This document shows positions 7,316 to 15,471 of a stretch of DNA of 64,000 bases, piece after piece (within the stretch, counting starts at the first letter, position 1; every line of letters starts with the position of its first letter). Made by a program: the position numbers and the translations under genes. Source of the stretch: CAUZIB01 sp963578805 (GTDB lineage Bacteria; Acidobacteriota; Vicinamibacteria; Vicinamibacterales; UBA8438); contig CAUZDY010000011.1 in assembly GCA_963578805.1 (NCBI GenBank), positions 1 to 64,000 of the forward strand, in the 5' to 3' direction. Under the pieces are notes generated by a model. It saw nothing but the letters and a program-made list of their open reading frames with translations, was not told the origin of the DNA and did not search any database.

Positions 7316-10300
7316 TTATTCCTCTCCGCCCCTTGAGCCGGTCGGCTCATAGGCCAGGTTGGATCCGAGCCAGCGCTCGACCGTGATGACATCAACCCCC
7401 TTCCGCACCGCATATTGTTCAACCTGGTCCAATCCCAGACGTCCCACGGTAAAGTACCGAGCCTTTGAGTGTGCAAAGTACAGACCGCTGACGCTCGACG
7501 CCGGTAGCATCGCCGCGGTCTCGGTCAGGCTAATCCCGATCGAGTCTGCATCGAGCAAATCGAACAACTTGAACTTCTCGCTATGATCCGGGCAGGCGGG
7601 ATAGCCGAAGGCGGGCCGGATTCCGCGATACCGCTCGGCGATGAGATCGTCGGAACCAAGGTCCTCGTTCGTCGCATAGCCCCACTCGCGTCTGACGCGT
7701 GCGTGTAAGTACTCCGCAAACGCCTCGGCCAGCCGATCCGCTAACGCCTTCACCATGATCGCGTGGTAATCGTCATGGTCGCGCTCGTACGCCTCGACCA
7801 AAACATCGGCGCCGATCCCTGTGGTCACGGCGAACGCGCCCAGGTAGTCGCATCGTCCAGTGGCGGACGGGGCTATTAGATCTGCGAGTGACCAGCTGGG
7901 CCGATCGCCCAATAAGTCCTGCTGTCTCAGCATGTTGAAGCGGACCAGCTCCTCGAGAGGGTCCGCGCTACCCTCAACTGACGGACGATACACAACGATG
8001 TCGTCGATCTCACTGTGCGCCGGCCAGAACCCGTAGACGCCCCGGGCCGTCAGCGACCGCTCTTGGGTGATCCGGTTCAGTAACGACTGCACGTTGTCGA
8101 ATAGCTCGCGCGCCGCCTCGCCCTTGGTGGGGTGCTCCAGGATGGCCGGATACTTCCCCTTCAGCTCCCAGGCGGCAAAAAAGAACGTCCAGTCGATGTA
8201 CGGAGTCAGTTCGTCCAGACCGACCGTCACCTCACGACGGCCTGTGAACGACGGCTCGGGGATCAAGGTCTCTCCCCACGGCACGGAAAAACGCTGTTCA
8301 ACCGCCTCGGCGTAGGGACGAAGCACTCGCTTCTGACGACCCAAGTACTGTTCGCGGAGCTGGCTTTGATCCCTCTGGTTCGCGCCATCGAACGCCTCTC
8401 GCTGGTCGGAGGAGAGAAGACGCGAGACGACATTGATCACCCGCGAGGCGTCGGCAACATGCACCGTGCTGCCATCGTACTCGGGGGCGATCTTTACCGC
8501 CGTGTGCTGACGGCTCGTGGTCGCTCCGCCAATCAACAACGGGAGATCGAGGCCACGACGCCTCATCTCCCTCCCGACAAATCGCATCTCATCGAGTGAC
8601 GGCGTAATCAGACCGCTTAATCCGACAATATCAGCCTCCTCGTCCCGAACGGCATCGAGGATCGTGTCGCACGGCACCATGACTCCCAAATCGATGACCT
8701 CGTAGTTGTTACACTGCAAGATGACCCCGACGATGTTCTTTCCGATGTCGTGGACATCCCCCTTGACGGTCGCCATGACGATCTTGCCACGTGCCACCGG
8801 GCCGCCGTCCTGGTCAGCCTCCATAAACGGCTGGAGATACCTGACGGCTTTCTTCATAGCGCGAGCACTCTTGACGACTTGGGGTAAGAACATCTTGCCC
8901 GACCCAAACAGATCGCCGACCACCTTCATTCCGTCCATCAACGGTCCTTCGATGACCCGTAGAGGCGCTCCCAAGCGTTGCCTCGCCTCTTCGACGTCGG
9001 ACTCGATGAAATCGACGAACCCTCGCACGAGCGCGTAGCTCAGACGCTTCTCGACATCCTGCTGACGCCACGTGTCGTCGACCTCGCGCTTCTTGCCGCT
9101 ACCTCTGACGGTGTCGGCAAAATCCACCATCCGTTCGGTGGCGTCAGCCCGACGATTAAAGATGATGTCCTCCACCCGGATCAGTAGCTCGTCCGGGATA
9201 TCTGAGTAGACCACCAGCTGACCGGCGTTGACGATCCCCATGTCCATACCGGCCTCGACTGCGCGATACAGAAACGCCGAGTGCATCGCTTCTCGAACCA
9301 CGTCGTTGCCACGAAACGAGAACGACAGATTGCTGACCCCACCGCTGACCTTCGCGTGGGGACACGCCTCCTTGATGGCTCGCACCGCTTCAATGAAGTT
9401 GAGGGCGTACTCGTTGTGGGCCTCGATCCCTGTCGCGATAGCCAGAATATTCGGGTCGAAGATAATGTCATGCGGATCGACAGCGGCCTGCGTGGTGAGC
9501 AACTGATACGCCCGGGTGCAAATCTCAACCTTGCGAGCGGTGGTATCGGCTTGTCCCTCCTCGTCGAAGGCCATGACCACCATCCCGGCCCCGTAACGCC
9601 GGATGTGTCTCGCCTTCGCGAGGAAGTCTTCCTCACCCTCCTTGAGACTAATCGAGTTAACGATCGCCTTCCCCTGCACGCACTTGAGCCCAGCCTCGAT
9701 CACCGACCAGCGCGAGCTATCGATCATGAACGGCACACGCGCCGCCTCCGGCTCGGTAGCTAGCAGGTTTAAAAATTTCGTCATTGCCTGCTCGGAATCG
9801 AGCATCGCTTCGTCCATGTTGATGTCGACGATGTTGGCGCCACCCCGCACCTGATCCAGAGCTACGGCGGACGCACCGGTGAGGTCACCCGTCTTGATTA
9901 GCCGGGCAAACGTCCGCGACCCAGTGACGTTGGTTCGCTCCCCGATCATGATGAAGTTGCTGTCTGGTCTGATCGTCAGCGGCTCGAGACCACTGAAGGT
10001 GGAGAACCGTTCACGGATCGACGGGACCCGGCGCGGTGGAACCCCTGCCACCGTCCGGTCGACAGCACGAATGTGATCGGGGGTTGTGCCGCAACATCCG
10101 CCAAGCATGTTAACGAACCCGCTCGTGGCGAACTCACCCAACAGCGCACCTGTTTCCTCGGCGTGTTGGTCGTATTCACCAAACGCGTTCGGGAGACCGG
10201 CGTTTGGATAACAGGTGACATAGACGTCGGCGATCCGCGATAGCTCCGACAGATACGGACGCATCTCGCGTGCTCCCAGCGCACAGTTGATCCCGACCGA

Positions 10301-11050
10301 GAACGGGCGGGCGTGCGCCACGGACGTCCAGAACGCCTCAAGCGTCTGACCCGATAGCGTCCGTCCGCTGCGGTCCGTGAGCGTCACCGACAGCATGATC
10401 GGAAGCGCGACGCCCCGCTCGTCGAACACCTCCTGGATCGCGACGATCGCCGCCTTGGCGTTCAGCGTGTCGAAGATCGTCTCGACGAGCAACAGGTCGC
10501 ACCCTCCGTCCATAAGACCGCGGGCTTGCTCGGCGTAGGTGTCGCGCACGGTATCGAATGTCACCGAGCGAAACGTCGGGTCGTTGACATCGGGAGAAAT
10601 CGACAGCGGCTTGTTCGTCGGTCCGAGCGCCCCTGCCACAAAACGTGGGCGGTCAGGCGTCTTTTCGCTCCAGGCCCGAGCCGCGGTCATGGCCAGGGTT
10701 GCAGCACGGTGGTTCAGCTCGTACACCAGCGACTCTAGCCCGTAGTCGGCCTGCGCCACCGTCGTGCTGCTGAACGTGTTTGTCTCGATAATGTCGGCTC
10801 CCGCAGCGAGATACTCATCGTGGATCGCCGCGATGACCTCGGGCTGGGTCACCGTGAGGAGATCGTTATTCCCTTTGAGATCGGTCGGGTGATCGGCGAA
10901 CCGCTCCCCTCGGAACTCAAGCTCGCCAAGACCGCGTCGTTGGATCATGGTTCCCATCGCGCCGTCCAAAATCAGGATCCGTTGGCTCAAGGCCTGGTCC
11001 AGCCTTGAGCGCACCTCTGGATCGCTGGTTGGCGCAACGTTCTCACTCAT
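7316..11050 (-). CDS. metH: Cobalamin-dependent methionine synthase
   Basis: Transfers the methyl group of 5-methyltetrahydrofolate to homocysteine through B12. The 1244 residues carry the full modular set: homocysteine-binding barrel (about 15-345, zinc ligands in INCALGA and LGGCCGTTPDH), pterin-binding barrel (about 365-640, starting at FIMIGERTNVTGS), B12 cap (about 660-750), B12-binding domain with GDVHDIGKNIVG (base-off His, about 780), and the reactivation domain with RPAFGYPACPDHSEK near the C-terminus. The start ATG overlaps the stop of the upstream methyltransferase relic as TAATG, so they were one transcript. No B12 or SAM riboswitch was recognised nearby. Confidence 0.97.
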   Translation of the reverse strand: MSENVAPTSDPEVRSRLDQALSQRILILDGAMGTMIQRRGLGELEFRGERFADHPTDLKGNNDLLTVTQPEVIAAIHDEYLAAGADIIETNTFSSTTVAQADYGLESLVYELNHRAATLAMTAARAWSEKTPDRPRFVAGALGPTNKPLSISPDVNDPTFRSVTFDTVRDTYAEQARGLMDGGCDLLLVETIFDTLNAKAAIVAIQEVFDERGVALPIMLSVTLTDRSGRTLSGQTLEAFWTSVAHARPFSVGINCALGAREMRPYLSELSRIADVYVTCYPNAGLPNAFGEYDQHAEETGALLGEFATSGFVNMLGGCCGTTPDHIRAVDRTVAGVPPRRVPSIRERFSTFSGLEPLTIRPDSNFIMIGERTNVTGSRTFARLIKTGDLTGASAVALDQVRGGANIVDINMDEAMLDSEQAMTKFLNLLATEPEAARVPFMIDSSRWSVIEAGLKCVQGKAIVNSISLKEGEEDFLAKARHIRRYGAGMVVMAFDEEGQADTTARKVEICTRAYQLLTTQAAVDPHDIIFDPNILAIATGIEAHNEYALNFIEAVRAIKEACPHAKVSGGVSNLSFSFRGNDVVREAMHSAFLYRAVEAGMDMGIVNAGQLVVYSDIPDELLIRVEDIIFNRRADATERMVDFADTVRGSGKKREVDDTWRQQDVEKRLSYALVRGFVDFIESDVEEARQRLGAPLRVIEGPLMDGMKVVGDLFGSGKMFLPQVVKSARAMKKAVRYLQPFMEADQDGGPVARGKIVMATVKGDVHDIGKNIVGVILQCNNYEVIDLGVMVPCDTILDAVRDEEADIVGLSGLITPSLDEMRFVGREMRRRGLDLPLLIGGATTSRQHTAVKIAPEYDGSTVHVADASRVINVVSRLLSSDQREAFDGANQRDQSQLREQYLGRQKRVLRPYAEAVEQRFSVPWGETLIPEPSFTGRREVTVGLDELTPYIDWTFFFAAWELKGKYPAILEHPTKGEAARELFDNVQSLLNRITQERSLTARGVYGFWPAHSEIDDIVVYRPSVEGSADPLEELVRFNMLRQQDLLGDRPSWSLADLIAPSATGRCDYLGAFAVTTGIGADVLVEAYERDHDDYHAIMVKALADRLAEAFAEYLHARVRREWGYATNEDLGSDDLIAERYRGIRPAFGYPACPDHSEKFKLFDLLDADSIGISLTETAAMLPASSVSGLYFAHSKARYFTVGRLGLDQVEQYAVRKGVDVITVERWLGSNLAYEPTGSRGGEE

Positions 11051-11580
11051 TAGCTTTTCTTCTTCGCTCTGGCCGGTCCCACCGCTCCGACCGCAGCCAC
11101 GACACCAAATGGTTCCTCGGCGAGGCCGTTCCGACTCCTCACCTTCGTGAGTCCGGCCCTACGCATCGACGTCTCGAGCACCGCGGGGCTGAACCCCAAC
11201 CATCGATCGCCTAATCGATCCTGCACCCACTGTTGCTGGTGCGCACACAGATCCAGGACCAGGACCCTGCCGCGCGGTCGGGTGACCCTGACCGCTTCGC
11301 GCAGCGCCTGCGACAACACCGCGATGTCCACCGACCGGTCACCGAGCGGCAGTCGCTCGATGTCTCCCTTCTTCCACGAAATGTTTAACATCCGCTGACG
11401 CCGCGCCCGCGACAGGGTCGCCGAGGACTGATCGACCGCCACAACCCTAAGTGCCCACCCCGCCATCTCGAGCGTGAGGTGCCCATCGCCACATCCCAGG
11501 TCTGCGACAGTGACGGCGGGTAACAACAGTCCTAGCGCACGCGACCAGGCGGCCCAGCCGGTCGATTGGTGGTCACGCTG
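11050..11580 (-). pseudogene. 5'-truncated SAM methyltransferase of the metH-linked ArsR-MT type
   Basis: The reading frame has a clear class I SAM methyltransferase core: WSRALGLLLPAVTVADLGCGDG (motif I), VVAVDQSS, and the C-terminal stretch GRVLVLDLCAHQQQWVQDRL, LGDRWLGFS. This matches the methyltransferase half of ArsR-methyltransferase fusions often found before metH. Here the ArsR half and the linker are missing. Recognisable homology begins within a few codons of position 11573, the last base of the FTR1 gene; further upstream the frame is only an antisense-like read of FTR1 sequence. The usual HHA-P-AL-E segment after LSQAL is also gone (reads LSQALREAVRV). No good start codon precedes motif I, only a TTG. 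Probably non-functional, though the frame is open to 11736. Confidence 0.65.
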
Positions 11581-12340
11581 GTTCGGCCGGGCGCTCGCGT
11601 CGGCGCGACAACGAGGCGTAAAGCAACCAGCCAAGCGGCATGGCCACGAGCAGGTAGGTGAAGTGCTTCCCGTAGCGTCCGTCTGGACCGTAAGGCTCGG
11701 TCGCCCAGTGCAGAATTTCGCTGTACGGAAAGACATTCGCCTCGGTCAGCTCGTGGAACCCATAGATGAACAATTGGACAACAAAGATAGACAGAAAAAT
11801 GGCCGTCACCTGGAAAAAGAGCCCGAGGTTGACACGGTGACCGTAAAGAGACCAAAGCGAGGCAACCCCGGCCGCACAGACGACCCCCGCCACCGCTCCG
11901 GTCACGAGCGCCACCGAACGTACCTGAAACAGCAGCGCGTTCATCATCAACGCCGTCTCCATCCCCTCTCGTGTGATCATGAGGACGGTAAACCCAAAAA
12001 CACCGAGGAAGGCGCTCACTCCGACCTTGAGCGTCGACTTCTTCAGATTCTCTTCGATATCCCGCTTTATTCGGCTCCCGGCACGCCACATATGCACGAT
12101 AAGCGATGCCACCAGGACGGCGGCGACGATGGCCAGGATCCCTTCCCATAGCGCCTGGTTTGCTGCACGCGCGAAGCCGACTCCGGCGGCGACGCTCATC
12201 ACTACCGACGTAAAGATGCCCCAGTGAACGGCTGGAACAAGGTGGTGATTACCGCTCCGGCGGAGGTATGCGAGGCTGATCGCGATGATCAGAAAGGCCT
12301 CAAGCCCCTCGCGTAGTGTGATCGTGAATGCCTGTAACAT
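11573..12340 (-). CDS. FTR1-family high-affinity iron permease
   Basis: A polytopic inner-membrane protein of about 255 residues with at least six hydrophobic segments. It carries the two iron-binding REXXE motifs of the FTR1/EfeU family: REGLEAF near residue 10 and TREGMETALM near the middle. I use the ATG at 12340, which puts the first motif at the usual distance from the N-terminus; a GTG at 12376 would add 12 unlike residues. EfeU-type proteins move Fe3+ after ferroxidation, usually with EfeO/EfeB, neither of which is visible. The neighbour upstream on the same strand is a DUF3347 protein, hinting at a metal-handling pair. Its 3' end abuts the methyltransferase relic. Confidence 0.88.
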   Translation of the reverse strand: MLQAFTITLREGLEAFLIIAISLAYLRRSGNHHLVPAVHWGIFTSVVMSVAAGVGFARAANQALWEGILAIVAAVLVASLIVHMWRAGSRIKRDIEENLKKSTLKVGVSAFLGVFGFTVLMITREGMETALMMNALLFQVRSVALVTGAVAGVVCAAGVASLWSLYGHRVNLGLFFQVTAIFLSIFVVQLFIYGFHELTEANVFPYSEILHWATEPYGPDGRYGKHFTYLLVAMPLGWLLYASLSRRRERPAEPA

Positions 12341-12433
12341 CGTTAGATCGTTGGTAAAAATGAGACCCAGTCTCACTTTTAAACACCCGATGTTATATCC
12401 GAGTTGTTCGGGAGGTCAACCGGAGAGCAACTC

Positions 12434-12862
12434 CTACTTGGACCTGGAAAACGACCCGCAGGTCAGCATGAACGCTCCGAAGAACGGATTCGAAATCGAC
12501 CCGTCCTGCTGGATCCACGACCTGTCGGCCATCGGGCAATAGGCCACCTTGAGCTCGCCGATCCCGACGGAATCCGCGTACTCGATAAGGACGTCGCTCA
12601 GTGCTCCAAAGGCTCTTCTGGCTGCCTCGATGTCGCCGGCGGCAGCAAGCGTTCCGGCTGCACCGGCCAGGCCCTTTCCGTCATGCCCCAGCGCCGCCGC
12701 GGCTGCCATGATCTCCTCTGCCGCCTCAAATACTCCCTCGGTCGAATCGCCCGCGAGCGCGACCTGGACCTTTAAATAGGGTGACGTAATCGCCGACGCC
12801 AGCTCCGCCGCCACCGGCGACGCAAGCAGCAACACTAGAACGAACGAAGTCACGAGTCTCAT
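12434..12862 (-). CDS. Exported DUF3347-type metal-associated protein
   Basis: A 142-residue protein with a clear signal peptide (MRLVTSFVLVLLLASPVAA) and a single helical domain. The C-terminus carries YCPMADRSW and NPFFGAFMLTCG, the hallmark of DUF3347 domains found in periplasmic copper/silver efflux proteins and in CusB-like adaptors. The Cys and Met residues of CPM and LTCG suggest metal binding or cofactor recruitment. It is upstream of, and on the same strand as, the FTR1 permease (93-base gap). I infer a role in periplasmic metal delivery; whether the metal is copper, iron or both is open. Confidence 0.75.
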   Translation of the reverse strand: MRLVTSFVLVLLLASPVAAELASAITSPYLKVQVALAGDSTEGVFEAAEEIMAAAAALGHDGKGLAGAAGTLAAAGDIEAARRAFGALSDVLIEYADSVGIGELKVAYCPMADRSWIQQDGSISNPFFGAFMLTCGSFSRSK

Positions 12863-13145
12863 GCTCTAACCTCCGGTATCATCGGCGGACCTATAACAGA
12901 CCGAGAACCACCACCGTTGCGTTAATCGCTACCGTTGATTAAGCTCGGTCAAAAGTGAGCACCGATGCGACGAGAGCGCTGTCAGCGGTATTTGCTGCTG
13001 CCTTGACACTATCTGGAACTATAACCGCTCAGTAACCATTGTTTCGAAGCGGCACGGAAATTGTTGATCTGTACGTCACCGTTATCGACAGTGAGGGGCG
13101 GCTGAGCGCCTCAGCGCATTCGTGAATCCTTAGCCACGGCAACAA
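12863..13145. other. Divergent intergenic region, no gene seen
   Basis: 283 bases between the minus-strand DUF3347 gene and the plus-strand HD hydrolase, so promoters for both are expected here. A small stem (GCTGAG-CGC-CTCAGC, 13101-13115) precedes the HD gene by about 30 bases. No known operator or RNA motif was recognised. Confidence 0.4.
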
Positions 13146-13718
13146 ATGTACTCTGCTAGATTCGAGGAGGCGGTCACGACGATGCTGGAGGCCCATGGCC
13201 TCAACCAGCGGAAAGCCGGCCGAGGCTTCGAGGCTTCACATGCCTTTTCCGTGGCGACGATCGTTGCCGATCACGGTTTCGCGGAAGACACCGTCATCGC
13301 CGCCCTACTCCACGACACGCTTGAGGACACGGACCTCGACCCTGCAGTAATCGAACGACGGTTCGGTGTCCTTGTGTTAGACATGGTTCGCGACGTGTCC
13401 GAACCTCCGATGCCTCGGCGGTGGCGCGATCGAAAGCTGACATACATCGAGCAGCTTCGCACCAGTGTTCGGCACGGCTCCCATGCGGTGGCCGCGGCAG
13501 ACAAAATCCACAACCTCTCGAAGATGACTGAGGGCCTTCAAGCCCACGGTCCGACCTACATTCGGCCCTTCACAGCGCCCGTCGAAGACATGATCTGGTA
13601 TCACCAGACCGTCGTGGACACACTACGTGCCACGTGGGATCATCCAATCTTAATTGAACAAGCGCACCGGCTCGACTCGTTCATCGAGGCTGCCGCGGGT
13701 GCGCGGACCCTCTCGTGA
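13146..13718 (+). CDS. HD-domain phosphohydrolase, RelA/SpoT-hydrolase-like
   Basis: A 190-residue single-domain HD protein. Metal-binding landmarks: SHAFSVATIVADHGF (first His), LLHDTLEDTDLD (the HD pair followed by the ED motif of the SpoT/MESH1 hydrolase branch) and AADKIHNLSKM (distal Asp). The HDTLEDT plus ADKxHN combination is typical of (p)ppGpp hydrolase domains, so a small alarmone hydrolase or another nucleotide 3'-pyrophosphohydrolase is likely. There is no synthetase, TGS or ACT domain. It stands alone, with long gaps on both sides. Confidence 0.8.
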   Translation: MYSARFEEAVTTMLEAHGLNQRKAGRGFEASHAFSVATIVADHGFAEDTVIAALLHDTLEDTDLDPAVIERRFGVLVLDMVRDVSEPPMPRRWRDRKLTYIEQLRTSVRHGSHAVAAADKIHNLSKMTEGLQAHGPTYIRPFTAPVEDMIWYHQTVVDTLRATWDHPILIEQAHRLDSFIEAAAGARTLS

Positions 13719-13914
13719 TTACGCCGTTGGCGCGGATCAGTCAAATCCGAAACCCATCGCTCAAAGGATCCGCATCATCGACATCAGAACTCAGAATCCG
13801 GTATCTAGCTGGGCCTTCTCTTCGGTGAGCTCCGCCATGCGTGTATAGTTGTCGACCGTCGAACGTTCACCGGCACCCGGCTGGGGAAACATGCCCCAAA
13901 CAGTCCCACCGACC

Positions 13915-14892
13915 ATGCGTGTCATCGAGATTACTGCGTTCGGTTCCCCCGATCGTCTGGTGGTTGGGGAACGTCCGGTTCCCGTGCCCTCGTCCGGGGA
14001 AGTCCTTGTCGAGGTGGCGGGTGCCGGAGTCAATCGCGCTGACATCATGCAACGCCGAGGACACTACCCGCCCCCCAAGGGCGCCTCCGATCTCCTAGGG
14101 CTCGAGGTGTCGGGGAAGGTGGCCGCTGTTGGCGACGGAGTGTCACATTGGCGAATTGGCGACCGCGTGTGTGGTCTTGTCACTGGTGGGGGATATGCGG
14201 AGTACTGTGTTATACCGGTCCCTCAGTGCCTACCGGTTCCCTCTGGAATCGCGCTCGTTGATGCTGCCGCGTTGCCCGAGGCCTGTATGACGGTGTGGAC
14301 CAACGTGTTCGATTGCGGGCAACTTCAGGCCGGCGAGCGCTTTCTCGTGCACGGAGGATCGAGTGGTATCGGTACGACCGCCATCCAGCTCGCAAGACTG
14401 TGGGGCGCCGACGTCTTCGCGACAGCGGGGACGGCTAAAAAATGTGCCGCATGCGAACGTTTGGGGGCCACGCGAGCGTTTAACTATCGTGAGACCGATT
14501 TCGCACAGGCGCTCAAGGTGGCGACTGATGCCCGCGGCGTCGACGTCATCCTGGATATGGTCGGGGGGCCGTATCTCCAGCCGAATCTCCAGAGTCTGGC
14601 GGTCGAGGGACGCCTCGTACTGATTGGTCTCATGCGTGGGGCGACCGCGGAGGTAGACCTGGCCACCGTGATGTCGCGCCGTTTAGTGATCACTGGCTCA
14701 ACCCTCAGGTCTCGCTCGGTCCGGCAGAAGGCCGCGATCGCCGACTCGGTCCGTGTGCAGGTCTGGCCGTGGATTTCAGACGCGCGCTTTAAACCGATCG
14801 TTCACAAAAGGTTCTCGTTAGACCAGGCGGCTGAGGCTCACCGTACGATGGAAGCCAGTGTTCACATCGGCAAGCTCTTGCTCCAGCCCTAG
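13915..14892 (+). CDS. NAD(P)H quinone oxidoreductase, zinc-free MDR family (PIG3-like)
   Basis: A 325-residue medium-chain reductase of the quinone oxidoreductase type. It has the GroES-like N-terminal domain (GAGVNRADIMQRRGHYPPPKG), the nucleotide-binding domain with HGGSSGIGTTAIQLARLWG, and the C-terminal LVLIGLMRG segment. The catalytic zinc ligands of alcohol dehydrogenases are absent, as expected for quinone/enone reductases. The start at 13915 (ATG, MRVIEITAFG) gives the family length. The open frame goes back to a TTG at 13849 and has another ATG at 13891. The PIG3-like assignment is from the YPPPKGASDLLGLEVSG stretch. Confidence 0.88.
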   Translation: MRVIEITAFGSPDRLVVGERPVPVPSSGEVLVEVAGAGVNRADIMQRRGHYPPPKGASDLLGLEVSGKVAAVGDGVSHWRIGDRVCGLVTGGGYAEYCVIPVPQCLPVPSGIALVDAAALPEACMTVWTNVFDCGQLQAGERFLVHGGSSGIGTTAIQLARLWGADVFATAGTAKKCAACERLGATRAFNYRETDFAQALKVATDARGVDVILDMVGGPYLQPNLQSLAVEGRLVLIGLMRGATAEVDLATVMSRRLVITGSTLRSRSVRQKAAIADSVRVQVWPWISDARFKPIVHKRFSLDQAAEAHRTMEASVHIGKLLLQP

Positions 14893-14951
14893 TCGGTCGC
14901 TCCACCACGACCCGACACACGACCGACTGCTCTGAAAGCCTTGGCACGTTT

Positions 14952-15430
14952 TTATGATGCTGTGGTGACCGTATAGCCGCAGTGGCGGAGGTGCTCCCGG
15001 CACTCGACCTCGGTGAAGTATGAGTGGCAGGTGCCGGGTAGAGGCCAGAGCGTGTCTCGATCGGCCGCGGGCAACGGGAAGCACCATTCGATGGGATTAA
15101 AGTCGGAACAGTAGAGCAACAAGAACCACAACGACGCCCCGACGGTTGTGAGGGCCGCGTGCACCCCCTCGATCTTGTGAGTCGGCAGATTGTCGGCAAT
15201 GACGATGTCACCCAAGTGCCAGGCTGGGACGAGAGTTTACTCGACATAGGCGAGGAGACTGTCCCCGTCCATCAAGCCATCGATGACGCCGCGGGACTGC
15301 ACCCGTAACGTTGGGACTGACCCGGGGAGCTGGCCCCGCGATACAATGGTGTGCCCCAGCGGCACCGGGCGGCCCGACCGGCGCCGCGGCGCCAGAACAC
15401 GCCACCTTAGTCGCTTGAAACAGGTAGCGT
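14952..15430 (-). mobile_element. IS630-family transposase remnant
   Basis: The C-terminal half of a DDE transposase can be followed on the minus strand: VIDGLMDGDSLLAYVE, a TAA stop at 15240 where the family has Gln (TLVPAW follows), then GDIVIADNLPTHKIEG and LLYCSDFNPIEW, the last two carrying DDE-type acidic residues. Upstream of about 15300 the similarity shifts frame and fades, and the N-terminal helix-turn-helix part has no room before the next gene at 15472. It is therefore a 5'-truncated, nonsense-mutated relic. No terminal inverted repeats were identified. Confidence 0.75.
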
Positions 15431-15471
15431 GATCTGGTCATATCGAGCGACTGAGCCGACCGTGGATCACC

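Noticed and set aside
10820..11150. Riboswitch (cobalamin or SAM) controlling metH
   Set aside because: The region before metH is coding sequence of the methyltransferase relic and FTR1; no B12-box or SAM-box pattern was seen.
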